Assembly (NCBI RefSeq): GCF_014652795.1
Contig: NZ_BMZM01000002.1
Coordinates: 746,025-810,024 of the forward strand
From: Kushneria pakistanensis
GTDB lineage: Bacteria > Pseudomonadota > Gammaproteobacteria > Pseudomonadales > Halomonadaceae
Length of the DNA: 64,000 nt
Direction of reading: 5' to 3'
Every line of letters starts with the position of its first letter. Position 1 is the first letter of the stretch. Shown here piece after piece: positions 26,856-35,252 of the stretch. Position numbers and translations under genes: made by a program. Under the pieces are notes generated by a model. It worked only from the letters and a program-made list of their open reading frames with translations. It ran no database searches and was not told the DNA's origin.

Positions 26856-27236
26856 ATGCGCGTGGCGTATCGAATACCCATGCCCACCATGGTGCCCAGA
26901 GGCGAGCAGGACCTGGCTTATAACCCGGCGGCTGACCGCTGGCAGCAGTTTTTTGCCCCACATTCGCATCTCACCTTTCTGGCGGAAGTGGTTCAGGATG
27001 ATGAGGCCATCGATCCCTGGCAGGAGGGCGACTGGCTGGTCGTCGATCAGATGCGGTCACTGCGCGATGGCGTGTTGGTGGTAGTCAATGTCGATGAGGC
27101 GCTGTACGTCTATCGCTATACCCATCGCATCAACCTGCCCGTGCTGGAAGGGCTCGATGGCCAGCTGTGGACGGGAGATCTGACCAATGTGGAGGTGGTC
27201 GGGGTGGTGTCACATCAGGTGCGATCGGTGTATTGA
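26856..27236 (+). CDS. Degenerate LexA/UmuD-like (S24 peptidase fold) protein, 126 aa
   Basis: The central part EGDWLVVDQMRSLRDGVLVVVNVDEALYVYRY follows the S24/LexA/UmuD pattern (GDLLVVD...GDIVVA...VKRL). The catalytic Ser expected about nine residues before GDW is replaced by Asp (VVQDDEAIDPWQEGD), and the Lys of the VKR strand is Tyr (LYVYRY), so self-cleavage is not expected. There is no DNA-binding N-terminal domain. GAGGA precedes the ATG. It sits directly behind the SRAP gene. The role may be a regulatory partner of a translesion polymerase or a repressor decoy; that is inference. Confidence 0.65.
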   Translation: MRVAYRIPMPTMVPRGEQDLAYNPAADRWQQFFAPHSHLTFLAEVVQDDEAIDPWQEGDWLVVDQMRSLRDGVLVVVNVDEALYVYRYTHRINLPVLEGLDGQLWTGDLTNVEVVGVVSHQVRSVY

Positions 27237-27263
27237 TCCAGGGATGTTTTGACCCACCAGGTG

Positions 27264-27292
27264 TGGCCGCCAGCCCTCGGCTGGCGACCACT
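27264..27292. terminator. Shared hairpin between convergent genes
   Basis: GTGGCCGCCAGCC / GGCTGGCGACCAC 13-bp stem (one mismatch) with a 3-nt loop; TTT follows on the plus strand. Lies between the S24-like gene and the PQQ dehydrogenase gene. Confidence 0.55.
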
Positions 27293-27316
27293 TTGACGCA
27301 AGCATCAGGGCGTTAA

Positions 27317-28918
27317 TTACTCCGCCGGCATCACCCGCAGTATCCGCCCTTCGGGATTATCCGTCAGCAGATAGACCGTGCCTTCCGGGCCGGTACGTAC
27401 ATCGCGAATGCGCTCATCAAGCTCGCCAAAGAGCCCCTCGACATCTTCCGCCTGCGTGGCATCTTCCGAGAGCGTCACGCGGCGTACCTCCTTGCTCGCC
27501 AGTGCGCCAACGAGCAGATCACCCTGCCACTGGGGAAACAGTTCACCGTCATAGCGGGTCATGCCGGACGGGGCGATCGAGGGCGTCCATTCATACAGCG
27601 GCGACTGCATGCCGGGGTATTCTTCGAAGGGTGTGACACGGGCGCCGGTGTAATCGAGTCCGGTGGTGGCGACCGGCCAACCGTAGTTGGTGCCGGCCGT
27701 GATGATGTTGATCTCGTCGCCGCCCTTCGGGCCGTGCTCGTGGGCGATGATACGGTCCTCACCATCCACGACCAGACCCTGCACGTTGCGGTGGCCGTAG
27801 CTCAGGATTTCGGGCCGGGCGGTGTCATCATTCACAAACGGGTTGTCCGCCGGGATGCTGCCATCCGGGTTTAACCGCACGATCGCGCCGATATGGTTGC
27901 CGGTATTCTGGGCCTGCTCGCGGTAGTCAAAACCATCGCCGAGCGTGAGGATCAGCGTGCCATCCGATAGCCACGCCAGGCGACCGCCAAAGTGGGCGTC
28001 GCCCTGCTTGGCCATATCCACCCGAAAGATCTCCTCGACCTGCTCAAGCCCGGCATCATCAAGGCGCGCTCTGCTCAGACAGGTGTGATTGGCACTCGGT
28101 GTGCCGCAGGCGTAGGCGAGAAAAAGTGTCTGATCCTGCGCGAAGTCGGGCGAGAGCAGCACATCGAAAAGCCCGGACTGGCCCGAGGCAAAAACGTTAG
28201 GGACGCCCTCGAGCGAGGCAGTAAGCGTGTCGCCCTCGGCGCTTAGAAGCCGCAGCCGGCCGGGCCGCTCGGTTACCAGCATGCGCCCGTCAGGCAGAAA
28301 GGCCAGCGACCAGGGGTGTTCCAGCCCCTCGGAGACGGTTTCGATTCGGTAATCGGCGGCCTCGGGCTGCGCCATGGCCTTGGAGGCAGGCGCCATGCCC
28401 CCAACCCCTGCTGCGAGCAGGGCCACCACCATCGTGCTGGTGGTCCCGCTTGAAACGCGCCGATGATCGGCATCTCTCAACAGGGCCAGCACTACCCCCG
28501 CGATGGCGGCGCTTAACAGCATGGCTACCATCCCGGCTGTCGTGCGGGTGGCGGCAATCAGCGTTGGCATGGGCGCGAAATGGTTGACCAGATGGAAGGT
28601 GGCCCATAGCGCTACCATGGCCAACAGCGCACAGAGCACGGGCTGATGGCGACCGTTCCAGAGCCGGTGCGAGACCCACAGCGCTACGCCCTGCGAGACG
28701 ACAAACCCCACCGAGAAGAGCGCGGCATAGACGGGCGAAAACGTCACCAGATCCCCGAGGGTCGTCGACAGGCGTTGCGCCACCGGGATATCCACACCCA
28801 TTTGCTGCAGGGCTGCCAGATTCATCTGGGTCTGCACGATGCTGCCCAGCAGCGTCCCGACGAGCAGGGCAATGGCGAAGTGAATCACGGTGGTGAGCCG
28901 AGCCGGCCGATTGCGCAT
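27317..28918 (-). CDS. PQQ-dependent aldose sugar dehydrogenase fused to an N-terminal membrane domain
   Basis: Residues from about 190 form the soluble glucose dehydrogenase/YliI-type six-bladed propeller: IETVSEGLEHPWSLAFLPDG, RMLVTERPGRLRLL, FGGRLAWLSDGTLILTLGDG, RNVQGLV, AHEHGPKGGDEINII and GTNYGWP (PQQ and Ca2+ binding region), ending DGTVYLLTDNPEGRILRV. The first 170 residues add about four membrane helices (VIHFAIALLVGTLLGSIVQT, YAALFSVGFVVSQGVALWV, LCALLAMVALWATFHLV, MVAMLLSAAIAGVVLALL), then a hydrophobic Ala/Gly stretch. Typical family members are 370-400 aa with only a signal peptide, so this 533-residue form is an unusual fusion. The propeller should face the periplasm. Confidence 0.85.
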   Translation of the reverse strand: MRNRPARLTTVIHFAIALLVGTLLGSIVQTQMNLAALQQMGVDIPVAQRLSTTLGDLVTFSPVYAALFSVGFVVSQGVALWVSHRLWNGRHQPVLCALLAMVALWATFHLVNHFAPMPTLIAATRTTAGMVAMLLSAAIAGVVLALLRDADHRRVSSGTTSTMVVALLAAGVGGMAPASKAMAQPEAADYRIETVSEGLEHPWSLAFLPDGRMLVTERPGRLRLLSAEGDTLTASLEGVPNVFASGQSGLFDVLLSPDFAQDQTLFLAYACGTPSANHTCLSRARLDDAGLEQVEEIFRVDMAKQGDAHFGGRLAWLSDGTLILTLGDGFDYREQAQNTGNHIGAIVRLNPDGSIPADNPFVNDDTARPEILSYGHRNVQGLVVDGEDRIIAHEHGPKGGDEINIITAGTNYGWPVATTGLDYTGARVTPFEEYPGMQSPLYEWTPSIAPSGMTRYDGELFPQWQGDLLVGALASKEVRRVTLSEDATQAEDVEGLFGELDERIRDVRTGPEGTVYLLTDNPEGRILRVMPAE

Positions 28919-29105
28919 GGTATTGACCCTTGAGCCGCAAGTAGCGACAGCGGCGAGGTGCCTCTGTCGTTAATGGGCTCAAGCGTACCCTGCTTTCCTC
29001 AGTTCGGGTTTAAGGGGCAGAGAGGTTGAAGGGCCGCCCTGGTCGCTATCTGATATTTTGGGCGCCTCATGAAGAGGGTTCTGAAGGACGGCAGAGGCAG
29101 GCGCG

Positions 29106-29657
29106 ATGAAGATCAACGTGGTCGGCACGACAGGTGCCGGCAAGAGTACGCTGGCGCGCAGGCTGAGTGAGGCGCTGTCATTGCCCTATATCGAAATGGA
29201 TGCGTTTCTCTGGCTGCCGAACTGGCAGGAGAAGCCTGACGCACAGTTTCTCGCAGAGATTGAAGACGTTCTCACCGCCTCACCCGGCTGGGTGTTGGAT
29301 GGCAACTTCGATCGCTCCCGCGCGATCAAGTGGCGCGATGTGGACATGGTGATCTGGGTCGATACCGGGTTCTGTCGCACGATGGTGCAAGCGATTACCC
29401 GCGCCGTGCGTCGCGCCTGGACGCAGCAGGAGCTGTGGCCCGGCACCGGCAACCGGGAGAGCTTCAGGAAGAGCTTTTTCAGCCGGGATTCCGTTCTGCT
29501 CTGGACGCTGAAAACCTGGCGACGCAATCGCCGGCGTTATGTCGCGGCCATGGCAGACCCGCGGTACCGGCATATCCGATTTGTACGGCTGTGCAATCGC
29601 GATGAAATCGACAGGTTTGTTCGAGTCATTACCGGACAGCCTGCATGCAAGCGCTAA
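29106..29657 (+). CDS. P-loop NTPase, adenylate-kinase-like (topology modulation protein family)
   Basis: Protein of 183 residues with Walker A GTTGAGKST at 7-15 followed by LARRLSEALSLPYIEMDAFLW, the pattern of small nucleoside-kinase-like proteins annotated as topology modulation/FlaR. WVLDGNFDRSRAIKWRDVDMVIWVD is the family's second strand with the Asp. The basic RRNRRRYVAAM segment is a plausible lid. The true substrate is unknown for the family. Isolated gene with its own leader. Confidence 0.8.
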   Translation: MKINVVGTTGAGKSTLARRLSEALSLPYIEMDAFLWLPNWQEKPDAQFLAEIEDVLTASPGWVLDGNFDRSRAIKWRDVDMVIWVDTGFCRTMVQAITRAVRRAWTQQELWPGTGNRESFRKSFFSRDSVLLWTLKTWRRNRRRYVAAMADPRYRHIRFVRLCNRDEIDRFVRVITGQPACKR

Positions 29658-30035
29658 AGCGCCATTCTCCCTCGTTTCACTACTGCCGTATCACTGACGC
29701 GCCTGCCGCATGAGCATGAACAAGGCGCCCTGGGTCAGGGCCATGTTTGTCAGGTGTTGCCCCTTGTCTGTAACCCCGTGTCGCTCCTGGTGTCGGCGCG
29801 TCAGGTACAACTGTTGTTTGCGACATCGACTGTTTTAAAAGCGACGCTTGCAACTTTCGGAGGGCGATACAGTGTCCATAAAACCGTGTATACGTGTCTG
29901 TTAGCGACAAATAAGAGGCGACTGTTAAAGCCGGCATGAGGCATGATGATTCATGGCAACCGCGTTTTCGACAGATCGTAGACGAGTCTGCCAAAACAAT
30001 GACAAGAGCAGGAAAAGTTGAGGAGGCATGACGCC
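29658..30035. promoter_or_regulatory. 378-nt leader upstream of the GbdR-like gene
   Basis: No ORF I would trust. A moderately AT-rich stretch at 29830-29930 presumably carries the promoter. I see no certain operator. Confidence 0.35.
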
Positions 30036-31187
30036 ATGTTACCTGACCATAAAGCAGGCCCCGTACCGGGTGCCAGCGGCCTGGGCACGCCGCAAACCAT
30101 CGGTTTCTTATTGCTGGATAACTTTACGCTGATTTCGCTGGCCTCGGTGATCGAGCCGCTGCGCATGGCCAATCAGCTGGCCGGGCGCGAGCTTTATCGC
30201 TGGTACACCCTGACCCATAACGGGGCGCCGGTGCGTGCCAGTGATGGTCTGCAGGTGACGCCCGATGTCTCGATTACCGTGCCCCTGTCGCTGGACTGGG
30301 TCGTGGTCTGCGGCGGTGTGGCGCCCCAGCATAGTGTCACGCGTGAACACGCGCACTGGCTGCAGGCGCAGTCACGTCAGCTGCGACGCATTGGTGCCAT
30401 CTGTACGGGCAGCTGGGCACTGGCCAGGGCAGGGCTGCTGGATCACTACGAGGCCAGCATCCACTGGGAGTGTCTGGCCTCCATGCAGGAAGCCTTCCCC
30501 AACGTCACGCTGACCACGCGACTATTTTCAATCGATCGCGACCGGTTCACGGCCTCTGGCGGTACGGCGCCGATGGACATGATGCTTAATCTGATCGCCC
30601 GCGATCATGGCCATGAGCTGTCGGCCGGCATCTCCGAGATGTTCATCTGCGAGCGCGTGCGCAACGAGCAGGACCACCAGCGCGTGCCGCTCAAGCATGT
30701 GCTGGGCACCACCCAGCCCAAGCTTTTGGAGATCGTGGCGCTGATGGAGTCCAACCTCGAAGAGCCCATCGAACTTGATACCCTGGCCCGCTACGTCAAT
30801 GTCTCCCGGCGTCAGCTCGAACGGCTGTTCCAGCGCTATCTGCACTGTTCGCCATCTCGCTACTATCTCAAGCTGCGTCTGGTGCGCGCGCGTCAGCTGT
30901 TGAAGCAGACCTCGCTGTCGATCATCGAGGTGGCCTCGGTGTGCGGCTTCGTGTCGACGCCGCACTTCTCGAAGTGCTATCGCGAATACTTTGGCGTGCC
31001 GCCCAGAGGCGAGCGCTCGGGCAGCAATGTCTGGTATGGCCGCAACGCCAGCGCCGCCACGGCCCTGCAGCAGGGCAAGATCGTGGCCGTTGAGCCTGCT
31101 GCCAGCGAGCCGATGTCGAGTGCGCTGATGTCGCTGGTCTACGCCCAGGGCGAGCCGACGTTTGCCAGCGTGCCGCTAACGCGCTGA
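30036..31187 (+). CDS. gbdR: GbdR-like AraC-family regulator of glycine betaine catabolism
   Basis: Protein of 383 residues: N-terminal DJ-1/PfpI-like domain (TIGFLLLDNFTLISLASVIE, GAICTGSWALARAGLLDHYE, TASGGTAPMDMMLNLIARDHG) and C-terminal double helix-turn-helix (IELDTLARYVNVSRRQLERL, SIIEVASVCGFVSTPHFSKC). This is the GlxA/GbdR type; GbdR in Pseudomonas activates gbcAB, dgcAB and sox genes in response to betaine and dimethylglycine. Genomic position at the head of exactly these genes supports the assignment. GAGGAGG nine bases before the ATG at 30036 sets the start. Followed by its own terminator. Confidence 0.88.
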   Translation: MLPDHKAGPVPGASGLGTPQTIGFLLLDNFTLISLASVIEPLRMANQLAGRELYRWYTLTHNGAPVRASDGLQVTPDVSITVPLSLDWVVVCGGVAPQHSVTREHAHWLQAQSRQLRRIGAICTGSWALARAGLLDHYEASIHWECLASMQEAFPNVTLTTRLFSIDRDRFTASGGTAPMDMMLNLIARDHGHELSAGISEMFICERVRNEQDHQRVPLKHVLGTTQPKLLEIVALMESNLEEPIELDTLARYVNVSRRQLERLFQRYLHCSPSRYYLKLRLVRARQLLKQTSLSIIEVASVCGFVSTPHFSKCYREYFGVPPRGERSGSNVWYGRNASAATALQQGKIVAVEPAASEPMSSALMSLVYAQGEPTFASVPLTR

Positions 31188-31225
31188 CGCTCGATCACCC
31201 CGAAGGCGGCTGCGATACGCCGCGC

Positions 31226-31260
31226 AAAAAGGAGCTGACCCCACCGGGCAGCTCCTTTTT
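31226..31260 (+). terminator. Terminator after gbdR
   Basis: AAAAAGGAGCTG, 11-nt loop, CAGCTCCTTTTT: 12-bp stem with T-tract. Confidence 0.85.
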
Positions 31261-31316
31261 CATGTGGGCTTGTTGGCGGTCGGTAACGGCCACGGTCCGG
31301 CGCCCCGTGTTTTATC

Positions 31317-31351
31317 TGTCACGGCGTGTGCGGGCATGGCCTGCAGTGACA
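31317..31351 (+). promoter_or_regulatory. Candidate GbdR operator upstream of the dipeptidase/dgc operon
   Basis: TGTCAC at 31317-31322 and GTGACA at 31346-31351 form an inverted repeat 111 nt before the dipeptidase start. The left arm extends to TGTCACGGCG, a decamer also present upstream of gbcB (45069-45078). Assignment to GbdR is inference. Confidence 0.4.
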
Positions 31352-31461
31352 CTGTTTGACAGGCAATGACGCTTTTTGGATTTTCCCCGTCGTTTCCAGG
31401 CGTCGGATGATGTCGGGGCAGGGATATGCTCCTCGCATTAGCCACAATCTGGAGCCTGATC

Positions 31462-32439
31462 ATGACCCCTGCCGAACTGCATGACGACGCCATCATCATC
31501 GATGGCCTGATCATCGCCAAATGGAACCGGGAACTGCTTGAGGATATGCGACGCGGCGGCCTGACCGCGGCCAACTGCACCGTCTCGGTCTGGGAAGGGT
31601 TCAAGGCAACCGTCGATAATATTGTCGCCTCCAAAAAGCTGATGGACGAGTGCAGCGACCTGGTGCGCCCGGTACGCACCACCGCCGATATCATCCGCGC
31701 CAAGGAAGAGGGCAAGACCGGCATCATCTTCGGTTTCCAGAACGCGCATGCCTTTGAAGACCAGATCGGCTACGTCGAGGTTTTCAAGCAGCTGGGCGTG
31801 GGCATCGTGCAGATGTGCTACAACACCCAGAACCTGGTCGGCACCGGTTGCTATGAGCGTGACGGCGGGCTGTCCGGCTTTGGCCGCGAAATCGTGGCCG
31901 AAATGAACCGTGTGGGCATGCTGTGCGATCTCTCCCACGTCGGTGCCCAAACCTCCGAAGAAGTCATCCTCGAGTCCAAAAAGCCGGTGTGCTACTCGCA
32001 CTGTCTGCCGTCAGGCCTCAAGGAGCATCCGCGCAACAAGTCCGATGAAGAGCTCAAGTTTATCGCCGACCACGGCGGCTTTGTCGGGGTCACCATGTTC
32101 ACCCCGTTTCTCAAAAACGGTGTCGATTCCACCATCGACGACTACTGCGAAGCGATCGAATACATCATGAACATCGTGGGTGAGGACGCCATCGGTATCG
32201 GCACCGACTTCACCCAGGGGCATGACCAGAACTTCTTTGAGTGGCTGACGCATGACAAGGGCTATGCCCGTCGCCTGACCAACTTCGGCAAGATCATCAA
32301 TCCCGAGGGCATTCGTACCGTCGGCGAATTCCCCAACCTGACAGAAGCGCTTTTGAAGCGCGGCCTGAGCGAATCTCAGGTCAGAAAGATCATGGGCGAG
32401 AACTGGGTCCGCACCCTGAAGGATGTCTGGGGCGAATAA
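31462..32439 (+). CDS. Membrane dipeptidase family (M19) protein of the betaine cluster
   Basis: Zinc-dependent dipeptidase fold, 325 residues. Metal-binding features: DDAIIIDGLIIAKWN near residue 8 (the usual HxD is changed to DGLI), GVGIVQMCYNTQNLVGTGC, LCDLSHVGAQTSEEV (His), CYSHCLPSGL (His) and IGIGTDFTQGHD (Asp). A homologous dipeptidase (PA5396) sits beside dgcAB in P. aeruginosa, where its role in betaine catabolism is unclear. The start at 31462 is chosen over 31426. First gene of the likely operon dipeptidase - PA5397-like - dgcA - dgcB - ETF. Confidence 0.85.
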   Translation: MTPAELHDDAIIIDGLIIAKWNRELLEDMRRGGLTAANCTVSVWEGFKATVDNIVASKKLMDECSDLVRPVRTTADIIRAKEEGKTGIIFGFQNAHAFEDQIGYVEVFKQLGVGIVQMCYNTQNLVGTGCYERDGGLSGFGREIVAEMNRVGMLCDLSHVGAQTSEEVILESKKPVCYSHCLPSGLKEHPRNKSDEELKFIADHGGFVGVTMFTPFLKNGVDSTIDDYCEAIEYIMNIVGEDAIGIGTDFTQGHDQNFFEWLTHDKGYARRLTNFGKIINPEGIRTVGEFPNLTEALLKRGLSESQVRKIMGENWVRTLKDVWGE

Positions 32440-32543
32440 GCCTCTACGGGGCGCAGCGGTGCCTGAACCACTGCCTGCGCCTTCCTTTCCCATCGCCCCT
32501 TGAGAGCCGGGCCGGCTCTTGAATAACGACAAGTTTGAGGAAG

Positions 32544-33083
32544 ATGACCGTGACGAAACAAGCGCCCGAACTCCCGATTGAAGTCGACAGCGAAACCGGT
32601 ATCTGGACAACCGATGCCCTGCCGATGCTTTACGTGCCGCGCCATTTTTTCATCAACAACCATGTGGCCATTGAAGAAGCCCTGGGCGCCGAAAAATACG
32701 CGGAGATTCTCTACCACGCCGGCTACAAGAGCGCCTGGCACTGGTGCGAAAAGGAAGCCGAACTCCATGGTCTGGAAGGCGTGGACGTGTTCGAGCACTA
32801 CATGAAGCGCCTCTCCCAGCGTGGCTGGGGGCTTTTCATCACCGAAGAGATCGATCTCGAGGAAGCAACGGCCCGCGTGCGTCTTGAGCACAGCGCCTTC
32901 GTTTATCAGATGGGCAAGGTGAATCGAAAGATCGAGTACATGTTCACCGGCTGGTTTGCCGGCGCCATGGACCAGATTCTGGAGGCCCGTGGCAGCGATA
33001 AGCGCACGGTTGCCGAGCAGACCCAAAGCGGCGCCGAAGAGGGCTGCGAGCACGGTCTGTTTGTTGTCACGCCCAGGAACTGA
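32544..33083 (+). CDS. PA5397-like (DUF5943) protein of the dimethylglycine cluster
   Basis: Protein of 179 residues resembling the conserved gene between the dipeptidase and dgcA in pseudomonads. Features: PMLYVPRHFFINNHVAIEEALG, YHAGYKSAWHWCEKEAELHG and a C-terminal VNRKIEYMFTGWFAGAMDQILEARG. It looks like the V4R-type small-ligand-binding fold, but no catalytic residues are evident. The start is either ATG 32544 (close GAGGAAG) or GTG 32550. Eleven nt before dgcA, so co-transcribed. Likely an accessory for DgcAB; function unproven. Confidence 0.75.
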   Translation: MTVTKQAPELPIEVDSETGIWTTDALPMLYVPRHFFINNHVAIEEALGAEKYAEILYHAGYKSAWHWCEKEAELHGLEGVDVFEHYMKRLSQRGWGLFITEEIDLEEATARVRLEHSAFVYQMGKVNRKIEYMFTGWFAGAMDQILEARGSDKRTVAEQTQSGAEEGCEHGLFVVTPRN

Positions 33084-33094
33084 GGATCGTCGAT

Positions 33095-35167
33095 ATGGCA
33101 TTTGAGGCACTGTTCAAGCCGATCCAGATCGGCAAGCATACGATTCGCAATCGCGTGGTCAGTACGGCCCATGCCGAGGTGCACGCCACCGATGGCGGCA
33201 TGACCACCGAGCGCTACGTCAAATACTATGAAGAGAAGGCCAAGGGCGGTTGTGGCCTGTGTATCTGTGGTGGCTCGTCGGTGGTGTCCATCGACAGCCC
33301 GCAGGGCTGGTGGAGTTCGGTCAACCTGTCGACCGATCGCATCATTCCGCACTTCCAGAACCTGGCCGATGCCGTGCACAAGCATGGCGGCAAGATCATG
33401 ATCCAGATCACCCACATGGGCCGTCGCTCGCGCTGGGATGGCTACGACTGGTCGACGCTGGTGTCGCCGTCGGGCATCCGTGAGCCGGTGCATCGCTCGA
33501 CGTGCAAGACGATCGAGGTCGAGGAGATCTGGCGCATTATCGGCGACTTCGCCCAGGCCGCACGTCGGGCCAAGGAAGGCGGGCTCGACGGCGTTGAGCT
33601 TTCTGCCGTGCACCAGCACCTGATCGATCAGTTCTGGAGTCCGCGCGTCAACAAGCGCACCGATGAGTGGGGCGGCAGCTTTGAAAACCGCATGCGCTTT
33701 GGCATGGAAGTGCTCAAGGCGGTGCGTGCCGAGGTCGGCGACGATTTCGTGGTGGGTCTGCGCATCACCGGCGATGAGTTCCACCCCGATGGTCTCGATC
33801 ACGAAGAGATGAAGCGCATCGCGGCCTACTTTGATGCCACCGGCAAGATCGATTACTTCGGCGTCGTGGGCTCGGGCTGTGATACCCACAACACCCTGGC
33901 CAACGTCATCCCCAACATGTCCTATCCGCCGGAGCCGTTTTTGCACCTGGCCTCGGGCATCAAGGAAGTGGTCAGTGTTCCGGTCATTCACGCCCAGAAC
34001 ATCAAGGACCCCAACCAGGCGCAGCGCATTCTGGAAGGCGGCTACGTGGATCTGGTCGGCATGACGCGGGCCCACATTGCCGACCCGCACCTGATTGCCA
34101 AGATCAAGATGGGCAAGGTGGACCAGATCAAGCAGTGCGTCGGGGCCAACTACTGCATCGACCGTCAGTACCAGGGTCTGGACGTGCTGTGTATCCAGAA
34201 CGCGGCGACCTCGCGTGAATACATGGGCCTGCCGCATATCATCGAGAAAAGCGAAGGCCCCAAACGCAAGATCGTGGTGGTCGGCGGTGGTCCTGCCGGC
34301 ATGGAAGCGGCACGCGTGTGCGCCGAGCGCGGTCATGACGTGACGCTGTTTGAAGCCCTCGACCAGATTGGCGGGCAGATCACCATTGCCTCGAAGGCGC
34401 CGCAGCGCGATCAGATTGCCGGCATTACCCGCTGGTATCAGCTCGAGCTCAACCGTCTGGAAGTCGATCAGCGCCTGGGTACGAAAGCCGATGAGGCCAC
34501 CATTGCCGATCTGCGCCCGGATGTCGTGATTCTGGCCACCGGTGGACATCCGTTCCTCTCGCAGGTGCCGGAGTGGGGCTATGACGAGGACAAGGGCAAG
34601 AGCCTGGTGGTCAGCACCTGGGACATCCTCAACGGCGATGTGGAGCCCGGCAAGAACGTCCTGATCTTTGACACCATCTGCGAGTTTTCCGGTGTGTCGG
34701 CGGCGGATTATCTGGCCGACAAGGGCGCCCGCGTCGAGATCGTCACCGACGACATCAAGCCGGGTGCAGCGGTGGGGGGAACGACCTTCCCGACCTATTA
34801 CCGCAGCCTGTACGAGAAGGAGGTGATCATGACCTCGGATCTCGCGCTGCATAAGGTCTACCGCGAAGGCGACTCCCTGGTGGCGGTGCTTGAAAACGAG
34901 TACACCGGCGCCCAGGAAGAGCGGGTGGTGGATCAGGTGGTGGTCGAAAACGGGGTACGTCCGAACGAGTCGCTGTACTACGCCCTCAAGGAACGCTCGC
35001 GCAACAAGGGCCAGATCGATATCGAAGCGCTCTATGCGATCCAGCCGCAGCCCTGCATGAGCGAGTCCGGTGACGGCTTCGTGCTGTTCCGCCTGGGGGA
35101 TTGCACCGCGCCGCGCAACACGCATGCTGCCATCTATGATGCGCTGCGGTTGTGCAAGGACTTCTGA
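33095..35167 (+). CDS. dgcA: Dimethylglycine demethylase subunit DgcA
   Basis: Flavoprotein of 690 residues in the trimethylamine dehydrogenase/2,4-dienoyl-CoA reductase family, removing a methyl group from dimethylglycine to give sarcosine and formaldehyde. N-terminal Old-Yellow-Enzyme barrel (HTIRNRVVSTAHAEVHATDG, GGKIMIQITHMGRRSRWDG, DDFVVGLRITGDE), Fe-S region with C348, C354 and C366, then a dinucleotide-binding domain KIVVVGGGPAGMEAARVCAE near 392 and GGQITIASKAPQRDQI. The second cysteine of the usual CxxCxxC is Ala351. Followed by dgcB and a dedicated ETF that should take the electrons. Confidence 0.92.
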   Translation: MAFEALFKPIQIGKHTIRNRVVSTAHAEVHATDGGMTTERYVKYYEEKAKGGCGLCICGGSSVVSIDSPQGWWSSVNLSTDRIIPHFQNLADAVHKHGGKIMIQITHMGRRSRWDGYDWSTLVSPSGIREPVHRSTCKTIEVEEIWRIIGDFAQAARRAKEGGLDGVELSAVHQHLIDQFWSPRVNKRTDEWGGSFENRMRFGMEVLKAVRAEVGDDFVVGLRITGDEFHPDGLDHEEMKRIAAYFDATGKIDYFGVVGSGCDTHNTLANVIPNMSYPPEPFLHLASGIKEVVSVPVIHAQNIKDPNQAQRILEGGYVDLVGMTRAHIADPHLIAKIKMGKVDQIKQCVGANYCIDRQYQGLDVLCIQNAATSREYMGLPHIIEKSEGPKRKIVVVGGGPAGMEAARVCAERGHDVTLFEALDQIGGQITIASKAPQRDQIAGITRWYQLELNRLEVDQRLGTKADEATIADLRPDVVILATGGHPFLSQVPEWGYDEDKGKSLVVSTWDILNGDVEPGKNVLIFDTICEFSGVSAADYLADKGARVEIVTDDIKPGAAVGGTTFPTYYRSLYEKEVIMTSDLALHKVYREGDSLVAVLENEYTGAQEERVVDQVVVENGVRPNESLYYALKERSRNKGQIDIEALYAIQPQPCMSESGDGFVLFRLGDCTAPRNTHAAIYDALRLCKDF

Positions 35168-35187
35168 TCACAATAACGCTGTAAGCG

Positions 35188-35219
35188 CAGCGTCACGGGC
35201 CTCGCGGTCCGTGACGCTG
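35188..35219 (+). other. Intercistronic hairpin between dgcA and dgcB
   Basis: CAGCGTCACGG / CCGTGACGCTG perfect 11-bp stem with a 10-nt loop and no T-tract, 21 nt after dgcA. It resembles a processing or stabilising stem setting the DgcA:DgcB ratio. Confidence 0.55.
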
Positions 35220-35252
35220 GGTCCTTACGGTGTCTCCGAGAGGAGAGACGCC

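Noticed and set aside
32906-35125. A 739-codon open frame on the minus strand opposite dgcA
   Set aside because: Antisense to a clearly recognised gene in GC-rich DNA; its translation is rich in His, Asp, Gly and Leu without domain content, a codon-bias shadow.
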